A stretch of DNA of 64,000 bases, from positions 3,099,407 through 3,163,406 of the forward strand of contig NW_003314267.1 of the NCBI RefSeq assembly GCF_000143415.4, read 5' to 3'. The DNA comes from Selaginella moellendorffii. Lineage: Eukaryota; Streptophyta; Lycopodiopsida; Selaginellales; Selaginellaceae. The translations under genes and the position numbers were made by a program. Shown one piece after another: positions 22,691-34,978 of this stretch (positions are counted from its first letter, which is position 1; the number at the start of each line of letters is the position of its first letter). The notes beneath the pieces were generated by a model, which saw only the letters and a program-made list of their open reading frames with translations, ran no database searches and was not told where the DNA came from.

Positions 22691-24807
22691 TGTATCTTCT
22701 GATATGTGTGGTGGATTGCTAGTAAACTTTTTTATTTTATTTACCCCAATTCCCCTATTGAACTTTTATAAAGACAATGGAGGGTTGTCATTCTTTAATC
22801 TCTCCACATAGGTGCATAGGAAATCCTTCCCTTTCTACCTATGCTTAGTGTGGTTAAGATTAATTTATTGCAAGGTATATAATATATGATAGTCAATTCC
22901 CAAATAATTCATCTACTTCACATTGGGTCTTACCCTTTGACTTATATCCAACTTTGCCTTTATAACTATGAATTAAAAAGAGTGGCTTATCGCTCTTGGT
23001 AAATTTTAGGCAAACCTTTTTTAAATGGATCAATATTAGAGATTAATTTGAACGGGGCGTGGAAACCATTCTATGAAATTGCATTATGGAATCAACGCAA
23101 GAATTAAATTTTCTAGTGCATAATAGTATATTTTAAATCAATTTGCTTGTGGAATGACGTTAAGTAGCTTTTCAAACATGTGATAGCTAATTCGTGGAAG
23201 ACTTTACTTCAAATTTAGACAAAATTTATTTTTCATAATCTTAACACTTTCATGTATTATAAAACTTGTTATTTGTTGGTCATTTTTTGTCTTTCTCTAA
23301 ATACCTACTTTTTTTATTATTTCATATCCATTCCTTAAGTGGGGTTTTATTCCTGCTCTTAACTTTTTGAGTTGGAGATTTTGGTCTAAATATGTTATAC
23401 TTGTTAGACTTCTACTTCAGCCACTACCACATGGCCCATCTTCAATTTTATTTTGGGATCTAGGAATTATTTTCTTACAGGTGATAAAATATATATTTGG
23501 GTGATTTTTCCATCCAGATTTCTATTACTTCTTTACAGAAGGGAAGCAATGATAAGCTGGGCCATTTGAGATTATTGAGAAAATCAATAATGTGGTTTAT
23601 AAGTTTAAGCTTTCAACATATATGTAAATACATCTAATTTTTAATGTAATTCAACTCAAGACTTTGTTCGCAATGAGAAATAGATTGATCTAGATAAAGT
23701 TTTACAAAAGGTTGAAGAGGAATATAAACAAGTAACCTAGGGCTTCCTGCCAAAAATGACATTGTAATTAAGAAAAGTGTATGTATACTATTATTTTGTT
23801 ATGCTATTGTCTTTTAGAGGGAAGAATAATGAGCCCAAGAATATTTAAAAGAATATTTTATAATAGTTACAAAATATTCTTGGATAAGAAGTTAATTTGT
23901 AACCAAAGATAGCTACAGCATGGATTGGGATTTAGTGATTATTTTTAGAGATCAATAGAATCTAGATTCTTGAAAGAGGCTTAAAGTTAAGCCATATCAG
24001 TTAGGTGGTGAATATTGTACACTAATGGAGCACCTAAGAGATCCAATGGCTATCCCATTGGTTTTTACAGTGTTCAATGAGTTAGAGCATGTGATCCTAC
24101 TGTTAAAAAGAGGAGATGACATGGGTATATATATGTGGCATGAAGCATGTGCCATGCCTTTATGCAAATATTATAATGCACACAATCACATTTCCATTGT
24201 TATTATACCAATCAAGATGTGATTGTAATATTTTGTGCAATTGAAACAAAAATATATTCACAAATGTGTAAATAAAAAATGCACCCGTTTATAATCGCAT
24301 ATTCATTACCATATTTTAAGAAAAGCTATTCTCTCAGCTTTTGGCCTTATTCTCTCTCAATGGCTCCCTCTTGCTCTATACTTTTTTTTCTAGTGGTGGA
24401 TTGCTAGCTTTGGGTACTAAACTCTCTCATGTCCAGCATTTAAGCTCCCTTTCTCTTAACAAAATGTCCATCAAAATTCCAAAATTGATGCCACAGGGAA
24501 TCTAACACCAACAGATCCATTTCTGCTACTGGGATCGATCATTTCAAGAGCTCGATCTGGTATTTGTTAAAATCTATGGTACGGAAAAAGTGGTAGGGCA
24601 GAGAAGGAATAAGGCCCCACGAGGAAAAATCCTACTTGGTACTTGCATGTGTTTTTTTTTTTAGAAAAAAATTAAGATCTGCTCAGGAAATGATCTGGTC
24701 TATATACATTCTAGGCGAGCTATAGTTCTGTCCCTATTTCGTTTTGAGGTGTCTGAGTCCTTTGATTTTATTCTTACACATTTTATGGATTATTTAAATC
24801 TAAAGGC
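22691..24807. mobile_element. AT-rich region with a gypsy integrase tail remnant
   Basis: At about 23550-23680 (plus) one can read KLGHLRLL-like then FKLSTYM and NVIQLKT words, the usual 'GPFEI...INxVAYKLxLP...IHxxFNVSxLK' tail of gypsy integrases. The rest shows no gene. A 65-residue open frame at 24025-24222 is not recognisable. Confidence 0.4.
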
Positions 24808-27242
24808 TTAAGAAGTGACCTTGCTGAGGGCTGCATGTTTCAAGTCTGGAAGGAAACCTGGCCTTGTGATATCCAAGGTGGGTGCAATGTCTCCAAGCAG
24901 CATGGCCACCACCCGTGACATTGCCGGACGGGCTGAGGGAGCTCCTTGAGTGCAGATCAACGAAACTGTCATCACTCTCTGCAGCTCTTCCTTCGGGCAT
25001 GTCTCTGGAGGAAGTTTCTCGTCGACTAGATCCAGCCATTGACCTTCCTCGTATAGCTCCCAAGCCTGTTGAAAATGTTCACGAATTTAATTCACTTAAT
25101 AGAGACTTTTACCCATTCCAGCAGAAATGACTTCTCAGGAGGGAGCTCAAAGTCGATGCTGCTCCGGCCGCTCAGTATCTCCAGCAAGAGGATCCCAAAT
25201 GAGTAGACATCGGCCTTCTCCGTCAACTTGCCTCGGAGGGCATACTCCGGTGCAAGATACCCGCTGCAGCAGAAAGAAAATTATTCCTGAAGAAATATAC
25301 AAACTTACAATGTTCCTGCGACCCTTGTGCTGAGATGAGTGTCTCCATCCTTGAGAAGCCGCGCCAGCCCGAAATCGGAAACCCTTGCATTGAATTCCTT
25401 GTCGAGAAGGATGTTGCTCGCCTTGATGTCCCGGTGCACGATTCGAGTCCTTGACTCCTCATGGAGGTATGCAATTCCACGCGCAACTCCTAGGCAAATC
25501 TCGTAACGTTTGGCCCACGGGATGTAGAGTTTGTTTGGGCCTGCCTAAGATATATTTCTCTAAATTTTAGCATTAATATGTGAACTTACCACTCAAGATA
25601 GCTAAGGCGAGACTATTGTTTTCAAGGAACTCGTAGACAAGAAGCCGGTGTTCTCCTTCACAGCAGAATCCGACCAGTCTAATCAAATTCTTGTGCTGGA
25701 GATAGGATATCGTTGAAACTTCATTGATAAATTCCTCGTTGGAAATTGAGTGAGCTTTTATTTGCAAGAACTTGATGGCAACTGGTCCAATTGTTTGTAT
25801 GATTCCCTGATTGATTTCACAACCACAAACCACATCAATATTTAAATTTATGTTGTATTTACCTTGTATACTACCGCAGATCCCCCTTCTCCCAGTTTAT
25901 TGGCTGCATGAAAATTTTTGGTGGCAGCAAGCAAAGTGCTGAAAGTATATCTTTGGAGCTTCGAGCTTGCAAAAGCGTTTGGTTCATCTAAGAAAAATCA
26001 AAGACAAGTTCAAGCTCATGCTAGTCTCACATGAAAAAAAGTTTAAAACTTGTCTCACTTTTGTAGAAACCAAGACGTCTACTTTGCCATATCACAACTA
26101 TGAGAAGACTTGTCAATCCGAATGTCAAGGCAGTCATAATAACAATCGACAAAACCTTGAACTTGTTTGTGGGTTTTGCATTTGGAACTGGTGCCTGTTT
26201 CACACAAAACTTGTTAGCTTTTAAGAAAACAAGAGAAAAACTCACTTGAAGCACTGCATTGGTAGGGGATTCCACAGGAGGTCCAGGGGGTCCATATATA
26301 TCGTCAAAATCACCTGTCTCTATTGCTGTTAGAGTAGATCTTTCGAGTTGTCAACTTACGATGACTGTCGGTTTTGCTCTTCCAAATGCTTTGAGCGCCG
26401 CCAGGTCCAGTTCCAAGATAAATCGTCAGTACTCCGTCTGGTCCAACTTCAAGCCAGACAGCCCCGGTTTTGATTTTTGTGAAAGTGGCAGACGACCATT
26501 TCGCAAATTCTGAAGTTCCAACAGTTGAGTTGTAGAGCACCAAGTTCCAATCCTGCTGGAGCCGGAGATAGCAATTAGGCTGCTGCACCACTGTGACTTT
26601 AGGCTGCCAAACCGTGTTGTTTGTAGTAGTTTCCATGACAGACAATTGGCAATTGTCCATCCTAAGCACAAATCTCTTGTCTGGTGATTCGATCATGCAG
26701 CCAGCATACAAGGTATCAAATGGAGAACCAGACAAGAGCATGCTATCGAAGCCATAGCAATATCCAACACCATCCTCCACAGTTGCGTTTTTGAGCGAGA
26801 CGCAGCCATACGGTTGTTCGCCCGAGACGTAACCCACCAGGAACTGGCCGTACAAAACATACCCCGTGCCATATGATCTCTCCATGAGCTCGTCGAGCTC
26901 TTTCAGCGTTGCGTTGAAGCCCGCCTGGAGATCCTTCCCGGTTGCGGATCGGACCCAAGTGGAGTTTAGCGTCCGGCCGCACTGAGAGCGAGGATGGAAC
27001 AAGAGGGTGATGGAGATGTCATCTTCTGATGGAAATCGGCGGAAGGCGGAGCCCGCGTAGTAGGATAGATCGGGGTGGATGGTAGCCAGCAAATCCCCCA
27101 GTGCGTCCTTGATCACCCCCTTCTGGTATGTTGTCAGTTGGGAATTCTCTGCAAACAAGTGTAGCGATGCAAGGCATGGGATTACACAGAGGAGCACCAC
27201 ACACAATTGAGAAGATGCCGCTGCACTCATCCCGATTGCCAT
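24808..27242 (-). CDS. Receptor-like protein kinase with lectin-like extracellular region
   Basis: Eight exons join without a break: 27242-26360, 26313-26246, 26194-26059, 25987-25863, 25806-25590, 25540-25309, 25263-25113 and 25065-24808. They total 2070 nt, 689 residues plus stop. Introns of 45-71 bp all have GT-AG ends. Residues 1-31 form a signal peptide. About 32-185 is a Cys-containing ectodomain I cannot name. About 185-290 resembles a bulb-type lectin module ([15 protein letters not shown]). A membrane segment lies at ~330-352. The kinase has a glycine loop [11 protein letters not shown] (394-404), VAIK Lys416, HRD 512-514, DFG 532-534 and APE 558-560, so it should be active. The RD motif and the CRK/S-domain-like kinase suggest Ser/Thr kinase signalling from the plasma membrane; the ligand is unknown. 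I chose the first ATG that gives a clean signal peptide; ATG five codons later is possible. Confidence 0.9.
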
Positions 27243-28228
27243 CCTCAACGAGGGAGTGACAATGTTCTTATTTTCGTTGCGTATACATAGTTGACAGCGA
27301 GCTCGACCAGACCGTGTTCCATGAGTAGACATGAGTGGACAGCCTTTATCCATGTGCCGAGCTCACTTCCTTAAGGCCTGTTTACACAGACAAGGGGGAA
27401 GTTAGTTCTTCACATTGCCGTGTTCGTTTCGTTTTCCCAGACTTTATCTAAGACGCAAAAATGACAAAGAGCAAAAGCAAACTTTGATGTGTGATGGCAT
27501 GACTGAAACTCTATGTCAGTCACCACATTAACTTCAGTTGCAGTCCATACGGTCCACTTCACGTGCTTCTTTGACTCAAAAGGAAATCCAGAAAAACTTT
27601 GTGTCATCCAGCTGAGCATGGCAATCAATTTGTAGCGTACATAAGGTTTTGTTTGGAGTCAAACAATCCTTATTACATTTTGATTTGATTGGGGTTCTGC
27701 CACATCAGTATGACACACGCCACCATATGGAATTAGGGAGAAGAAGAATCAAATGGCCCTGATGTTCCAGGAGAAAACATTGCAGCGCTCGGCAGTGTGG
27801 AAGACCTGTTGCTGGAGCACATGAAGAGCTTTCAACTCACTCATCCATGCTCTTGCAATTTGCTAGTTATAGAGGGCGTGAGCTGAAGCAAACAGTGGTG
27901 GGTGTGGACGAACTTGCCCTTGCACTGCTTCTTGCTTAGATTTATTCAAGGTCACAAACATGAGTTAAGAGTTCTCATTGTGATCTAGATAAAGTCCAAA
28001 GTTCTCATTTGATCTTAACTAAAGATACGCAAGAGAACTGTTTGCTGCAATGCCAAACCAGTGTAATGTTTCATGGGCTTCTCCGGTCCACTAAACGGCA
28101 GAAGGCAAGTGTTTGAAAAGATTCCTGATAGTGTGGAGCTCACTGGTGGCTGCTCATGCTCACATCAGAGGTACAAGAGTGCTATATAGTAATCTTTCAA
28201 ACTATGGAACTTGAAGGCTTAGAATGTG
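27243..28228. other. Upstream region of the receptor kinase gene
   Basis: No gene is seen. The part 27290-27680 is partly duplicated at 63190-63580 beside the pseudogene copy of the kinase, so the duplication included the upstream region. Confidence 0.5.
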
Positions 28229-28880
28229 AGGCACCAGATCAAGATAATAGGATAAAGAAAGAGTTTTATAATCAAGTGATCACCCTTTTAGCCAGTTAGT
28301 TTAAAGTGTAAGGGATAGAATCTTAACATTGGTATTGGAGAGGATAACAATCAAATGATCACCCCTTTAGCCAGTTGGTTTAGGGTGTAAGGGATAGGAT
28401 TTTAACATTGGTATCAAAGCATTCTACAAGAATATTCAATATAGTGGATCTAAAGAAAAATGATTTAAGTATGATTGTGGACAATTATTCCCTAGTGAAG
28501 GGAGGATTGTTAAGCACCAGGTCAGGATAATAGGATAAAAGAAAAAGCCTTACAATCAAATGATCACCCCTTTAATCAGTTTACTTAGGGTGTAATGGAT
28601 AGAATCCTAATATTAGTATCAAAGCCTAGTTTGATTCTCATGGCTAACAAGTGGGGTAAGAATATTCTAAAGGAATTCAACATGGTGAATCTAAAGGGAG
28701 AACCAAGGTTTGGTAAACCCTAAGAGAAGGACTATAATAACTGGAGGGTGGCTTAAAAATGATCATAAGCAATCATTCCCTAGTGAGGGGAGGATTGTTA
28801 AGCACTAGGTCAGAATAATAGGATAAAGAAAGGGCTTTACAATAAAATAATCACCCCTTTAGCCAGTTGGATTAGGGTGT
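28229..28880 (+). mobile_element. TRIM-like miniature LTR element, tandem copies sharing LTRs
   Basis: A unit of about 110 bp, TGTTAAGCACCAGGTCAGG...GATAGGATTTTAACA, recurs four times (near 28229, 28345 without its start, 28509 and 28798). At three junctions a primer-site-like TTGGTATCAAAG or close variant follows, and a purine tract GTGAGGGGAGGAT precedes the next unit. Internal segments are only ~110-190 bp and non-coding. This is the structure of terminal-repeat retrotransposons in miniature, here chained by LTR recombination. Confidence 0.75.
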
Positions 28881-29059
28881 AAAATATGGTTAGTTTCTTT
28901 TTAAGTCTTCGCCTAAGTTAGTTGAGAAACTGGTCATTATGAGGGATAGTTAGGAGGTCGGTATTGTTAGTTCCTTTTTCAATTTTTGCCTAAAGTAGTT
29001 GAGAAATTGGTCATCATGTATGTACTTATGCTCGGTATGAGAAATGCATATGTTAGTTT

Positions 29060-29905
29060 ACTCAATATTCACTAGATGATAGCTTACCATGTTTGCCAAA
29101 CACCTTGCTATCATGCATCTTGTATTAGTCTTATTCGGTCCCAATTGCTATTTATGGAAAGTGTCTAGATTTGCCAATTTAACATATCTATGGAATGTAG
29201 AGATTGTCTTGAACACAATGGTGTTAGTCCTGTATCCAAATTTACAATCTAGCACCATTCCATATTTAGTAAGTTTCCAGTTAATCCCAAAGACTAACTC
29301 CTAGCATATGCATTCCTCAAAGGGGTCAAAGGGGGGGCGGGAGGGGGGGTGGGGGGTGGGGTTGCTATGGGGTGTTCTAAATGTATAGTGATAATGAGTA
29401 AGTTGGGCATGGCTGATCAACCTGAGGCATAGTTTAACTTTCGCTTGCATGCTTGTTTTTGTTTTGCATTTAGCTTAAGTCTAAACCCAACTTCTATACT
29501 ATGCTAGCTAGTGGAATACCTATATTCTTATGTTATGCTATTGGTAAATGCCAGACTCCATTTGGCTCCGTTTTATGTGCTGATCCTAGCATTTGGATGC
29601 TAGATGCTATAGGACTATTCTAAGTCGCTCCATGCTCTTGTCCCTTTGCTCCTTAGGTTGTACACTTGAGAGTCATTACACACTTCAGTTCCTTCACTTT
29701 TTGGCTCCATGCTTAAGAATTTGGCTCCATCCTTTCATTCAATGGCCCAAGGCTTTGAAACTTGGGTTTTGCTCCACTATTCTTGGACACATGGCAAGTG
29801 GCATGTGGCATGTGACACATGGCACATAGAGGGTTTAGGTTCTACTTTGTAGTTATACTATAGTAAATCACTATAGGATAAAGGATGAAAATCACGTGCA
29901 CTACA
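29060..29905 (-). repeat. Repeat R, copy 2 (reverse)
   Basis: Inverse of 3435-4350 with scattered changes and internal deletions. It ends (its start) in CACGTGCACTACA, directly against a TRIM LTR. Its most striking part is the G-run at 29329-29364. Confidence 0.8.
29329..29364 (+). other. G-rich run with quadruplex potential
   Basis: Four or more runs of at least three G separated by one to three bases (GGGGGGG C GGG A GGGGGGG T GGGGGG). The counterpart in copy 1 is a C-rich run at 3978-4003 on the plus strand. Confidence 0.7.
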
Positions 29906-30008
29906 ATTAGGCACTAGGTCAGGATAATAGGATAAAGAAAGGGCCCTATAATCAATTGATCACCTCTTTAATCAGTTCACTTAAGGTGTAAGGGATAGGA
30001 TCCTAATA
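29906..30008 (+). mobile_element. Solo TRIM LTR
   Basis: TTAGGCACTAGGTCAGGATAATAGG-type sequence through 'GTAAGGGATAGGATCCTAATA', matching the units at 28229-28880 but without internal sequence on either side. Confidence 0.75.
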
Positions 30009-33000
30009 ATACATGCATCCCAAACATGGTGGTTCATAGTAAGAGCATGTGAGAACACTTGCATCATTCTCAACCTACAAAGAGTTTCGAGGAGTTCTTT
30101 GATATAGTTCATGGACTTAACAATGATAAGCATAAGTCTTGTAAGTGTTCGAAGAGTCCTTTTGTCGAGAATCATCTTGATGATCATCATGGATATAAGG
30201 ATGGAAACAAGTATCACAAGCTAAAGTCTGTGGTGGGTATTTCAGATGTAAAATGGTCAAAGAAGAAGAAGTTCTTTGTGAATAATTATAGATAGGGTTT
30301 TCATCATTACGGCAAGCTTGGATACCATAAGGTTGATTGTCCATAGTTGAGGAACAAGTAGTAGGGCAAAAAGAATGGCTAATCTTCTACTAACGGTAAG
30401 TCAGATTCAAAAAAGTTGTAAACTTTGCAACATGAAGATGATGAGGATAACCATTTTGGTAGGAGGAAGAGGCTTTCGATTGTTGCTCATCAATTCAACT
30501 ATGTCTGGAACGAGATGGAGCTTGAGGATACTCATAAATTAGCTTTAATGCAGAAGGGCATATTTCGTGGCAATCCCATACAAATTTTACTAGATAGTGG
30601 GAGCGATGACAACTTTGTTTAACAAAGTTTGTTGAGGAGTATGGCCTGGTGACACAAAGAGTTCTTCCATATATAGTGTAAGGTAGTTATATTTTCTTGG
30701 CATTTTGATGCTTGTGTAGAGGGGCTAGAAGTGTTAGTTGGCAAAACCACACTTCTGAAGATTTTTTATCTTGTGGATATCCATTTTTGGGATGCCATGG
30801 TTAATTGTAAGCTTCTAAATTTGGACTTCTTGGGAGGTCATCCAACCTAATACTATTCAAACCCAAGGACACTTAACCCCAAGTGTCATAGGACCCTTAA
30901 CTAATTGGAAAAGAGGGTGCATTTTATTTATGGGCCATTTCCCTCTATATTTGAACCTTATAGATTAAATCTCAAGTCATTCTCTTTGGTTGCTTACAAT
31001 TCACCACACTTTTTTACAAGCCCTCATGAACAAAAGGTGAGAGCCGCAACTCTCCTGAGAGCCCCACTCTCTTAACACCAATCGAGCCTAGCCAGAGTAA
31101 ATTAGACCTATCAAATATTAATCAATATGTGGTGTGAATCCTCTAGCCAACCAATAAAGTTAGACGTAAGACTTATTTGATACCAAATGTAAGCTCCCGA
31201 AAGGTCACCCAGCTTAATACTATTTAAATCTAAGGACACTTAGCTTCAAATATCTCAAAACTCTTAATTGATTGGAAGAGGGGGTGCATTTTTATTCATG
31301 ACCCCTTTCCCTCTATATTTAAACCCCATGAATTGTCTTTCAAGTCGTTCTTTTTAGTTGTTTGCATTAGTGAAGGTGGATCCAAAAATAAAGTGGAGTA
31401 TTAAGTGTGTCTTACTAGAGCACAGTAGCATTAAAGATGTGTGGTTTGGAGAGGGAGTTCAACCTTCAGTTGTTATGCTCTCTATTATATCTTTAAAGTG
31501 GGCTTGTTACAATGAAAAAACACTTTTAAATTACTTGTTGTTTGTTTGTAACTTAGGGGACTAAAATGTGTGTGGGGAAGAAGTGGTAGTATGGGATGTA
31601 TTTAAAGAGTTTTCCAATATTTTTCCATCTGAGCTTCCTCATGGGTTATCTCCATTATGAGGTCTGGAGCATGAGATTACATTGGAGCTAGGGATATGGC
31701 TAATTTATTGGCGTCCATTTTGGTTGAGTTATATAAAGGAGTAAGAAGTTCAATGACAAGTTAAGAAGTTACTTAAGTTTAGATTTATTTAGTTAAGTAA
31801 GTCTTTGTTTAATGCTCCAGTCTTACTTGTGAAGAAGAAAAATGGTTCAATACAAATGTATATTGACTACAGTGCCTTGAACAAGAAAATAGTGAAGGAT
31901 AAGATGCCGATGCCACGTGTAGATGATATTTTAGATAAGCTTGGTGAAGCATGAGTGTTTACCAAGATTGATCTGAGAAGTGGATATCATCAAATTGCAA
32001 TGGATAATGCATTTATTTCCAAGACAATATTAACCATAAGCTGTGGGAATTTTGAGTTTATAATTATGCCATTTGATTTGACAAATGCACTAACCACATT
32101 TACTCAGTTGATGACAAAGGTATTTGGGTGTTATCTTCACGAGTTTGTGGAAATTTTTTGGATGATATTTTTGTTTTGAGCAAGAATATGGAGGAATATA
32201 AGGTGCATTTGTGCAAGGTTTTTTTATTACTACGTGACATCAAACTTTATGCCAAGAGGAGAAAATATGAGTTTGCAAAGTCAAAGGTGGAATATCTAGA
32301 CCATATTATGACATTTAAGGGTGTCAAAACAGATTTAAGGATGGTGGAGAACTAGTCTACACTAACTTTAGTGGCCAAGTTATGGAACTTCTTTGGTATG
32401 GTTAGTTACTATCGATGTTTCTAGTACAAGTTTGTAAAGGTAGTTATTCCTTTGACACAGTTGTTGCGCAAAAACATGCCATTTAAATGGAAAAAGCCAC
32501 ATGAGGAAAGTTTTGTGGCATTGAAACGGTTATTGAGCAAGGCTTCATTACTTTGCATTGTTAATCCATCAAAACCTTATGAAGTGACATGTGATGCAAG
32601 TGGTTATGCACTAAGAGGAGTTCTTATGCAAAAGAGATAGCCTATTATATATAAGAGTTAAACTTTGAATTCTGCAGAACAACATTATTTTACATATGAG
32701 AAAGAGTTACTCTCAATTGTTCATGCTATGTGGATGTGGCAATACTATCTTTATGGTGTAGTGTTCATGGTGTTGATAAATCACAAACCTCTTGTGTATT
32801 TTTTCACATAGAAGGAGTTGAATACTAGCAAGCTTATTGGATGGTCAAACTTATAAAGTTTTGGGAGTTTCCTATTGGGCATTGTTTGGGAAAATTGAAT
32901 GTGGTGGTAAATGTTTTATCTTGTGTTTGCCATATGACAATGTTACAAACATGGTTTTGTCATTATTTGAGTAAAGTGGTCAACGAGTTTGAGTAGCTGG

Positions 33001-34565
33001 TTGAGTGTGCTCAAGCTCAAGATGCTGAGGTGGTATCTTTGTGAGACCAGCTAGAAGCACTTTTCTCACTGATGGATGGGATTCTTTACTACAATAGCCA
33101 TGTATATTTGCCACGGATGGATGCGTTAATTACGCAAGTTTTATTCCACTATCATGATCATCCAAAGGCTAGTCATTTTGGGGGGAAGAAGATGTATGAG
33201 TTGATTAAGTGCAATTTTTATTAGAGGAATATGAAGGCTAATATCTTCAAATATTGTAAATTATGCAAGCTTTGGTAGTGAGTAAAGGTGCCACAGAAGA
33301 AGTCAGGACTTTTGCAATTTTTACTTATTCTTCAAAGCCATTAATGTAGTATCTCTATGGACTTCATCACTTGTTTGCCATGAACATAGAGGCAAAAGAA
33401 GCAAGTATAGATTATAGTGGATTGATTGACAAAATATGTGTGATTGTTTGCTCTTCAGAAGATTATTATTGCCTCAGACTTGGCTATAGTCTACTTAAAG
33501 AAGGTTTTTCTTGATTTTGGTTTGCCGAAGGATATCATTAATGAAGATTCAAAGTTCATTAATAAATTTTGGAATAGCTTTACAAAGGTTATGCAAGTGA
33601 CTTTGAAACTCTCAAATGGAAACAATCTTAAGACGGATGGGCAAATTAAGCATGTGAATCAGGTGGTGAAGGATATATTACATTGTAGCATTGGTCAAAG
33701 GTAGGGATAATGGGATCTATATCTTATATTAGTGCAATTTGTTTATAACAATAACCAATGCAATGGAACTAAGCTAAATCCTTACTTTGCCATGTTTGGA
33801 AGGCATCCCCGAATAATGGTGGAGTTGATATTGCATTTAAGTAAGGATATTCAAGATAAGCTTGATTTCAAGGCAATTAATCTAGCCATAAAACTTGATG
33901 AGATTCTAGTGGTGTGCAAATGGAATTTGCAAGTAGCTCACAATGGAGCAAAGAAGTTTGCTAATGAGCATTGCCAATTCTAGGAATATAAAATGATTGA
34001 TCTTGTCTTTGTGCAAGTGATCTTTTTGTCAAGTGAGCGGCAAAACACCTTAGTGCCTTTGTGGAATGGGAAGAGTGATAAGCTTTTTCATCAGTATATT
34101 GGTCCATATAAAGTGTTGGAACACATTAGTAAGGTAGCTTATCAAGTGTGGTTGCCAACTGAGGTGAAAATTCATTCAGTATTTTATGTCAGCTAGTTAA
34201 AAAATGTACTAATTTAGAGTGAAGGGCCTAATGCCTCCTTGATGTATACGGCTGTAAAAGATGGACTAGGAGCTTGAGCAAGGTTCCCTAGAAAGGGTTT
34301 TCATCAGTATGACTAGTCTGGGGGGGAAGAATTCTTAGGTGCCAACTTTGACCACGTGGTCAATGTTGGTCAAAGGGAAGCTCAAGGGTATATTAACGTA
34401 TATCAGGGTAAGGAACTTAACCTATCCTAAGGCTCACAATGGAGTGGTGGTGTAATAAAGCTTTTGAGGTAGCTTGGGGGTGGTTTGGTGGTGAAGAATC
34501 TCAAGAAGAGGTATAGTATAATCTAGGGAGACTAGATCTTTGTCTTTTTATGCTAGATCATAACA
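30009..34565 (+). mobile_element. Gypsy family G2, copy B, decayed, with 3' LTR
   Basis: Same order as copy A: gag (30040-30620) with a damaged zinc knuckle (YGKLGYHKVDCP), protease LLDSGSDDNFV (~30590), RT (31860-32360), RNase H (~32580), integrase (33480-33700) and tail (~34050-34190). A purine tract precedes the LTR 34333-34565 (…TTAGGTGCC to ATAACA). A 561-bp TRIM interrupts it at 30806-31366. More diverged than copy A, with stops throughout. Odd: the 3' LTR is followed at once by TTGGTATCAAAG, which should follow only a 5' LTR. Confidence 0.88.
30806..31366 (-). mobile_element. Second TRIM family, single complete insertion
   Basis: Two similar direct repeats, 30806-30998 and 31188-31366, begin TGTAAGCT and end TTGCTTACA or TTGTTTGCA. 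The 189-bp internal part is non-coding. Next to the right repeat, on the minus strand, lies TTTGGTATCAAATAAG, a tRNA-type primer site, so the element points left. Flanks TTAAT (left) and TTAGT (right) look like a 5-bp target duplication with one change; the site matches uninterrupted G2 sequence in copy A near 15560. Confidence 0.85.
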
Positions 34566-34978
34566 TTGGTATCAAAGAAAATAAAGAAAGGGCCCTATAA
34601 TCAAGTGATCACTCCTTTAGCCAATTGGCTTAGAGTGTAAGAGATAGGATTCTAACATTCTCCAACACCAGTATTATTTTGACCTGGTGTCTAACAATCC
34701 TCCCCTCGCTAGAGAATGATCATTTACAATCATTTTTAGACCACCATCTAGTCATATGGTCCTCCTTTTAGGGTTTACCAAACCTTGATTCTCCCTCTAG
34801 ATGCATCATAGAATATTCTTTCAAAATATTCCTACCCCATTTGTTAGCCATGAGAATCAAACTAGACTCCAATACTAATGTTAGGATATTATCCCTTACA
34901 CCCTAAGTCAACTGGCTAAAGGGGTGATCATTTGATTGTAGGGCCCTTTGTTTATCCTATTATCCTAACCTAACATAG
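34566..34978. mobile_element. Rearranged TRIM copies, inverted
   Basis: 34575-34655 is the end of a TRIM LTR in plus orientation. 34670-34978 is a minus-orientation element: LTR end at ~34978, internal sequence with the inverse of 'CTAACAAATGGGGTAGGAATATT', purine tract inverse (CCTCCCCTCGC), and the start of its second LTR (CTGGTGTCTAACA). It is the same family as 28229-28880. Confidence 0.7.

Noticed and set aside
24134-24155. Possible extra copy of the 22-bp palindrome (GTGGCATGAAGCATGTGCCATG)
   Set aside because: Half-sites are similar but the spacing and centre differ. One loose match in AT-rich DNA is expected by chance.
28229-28880. CRISPR-like array from regularly spaced repeats
   Set aside because: Repeats are ~110 bp, with primer-site and purine-tract landmarks in a plant nuclear context, which fits TRIM LTRs.
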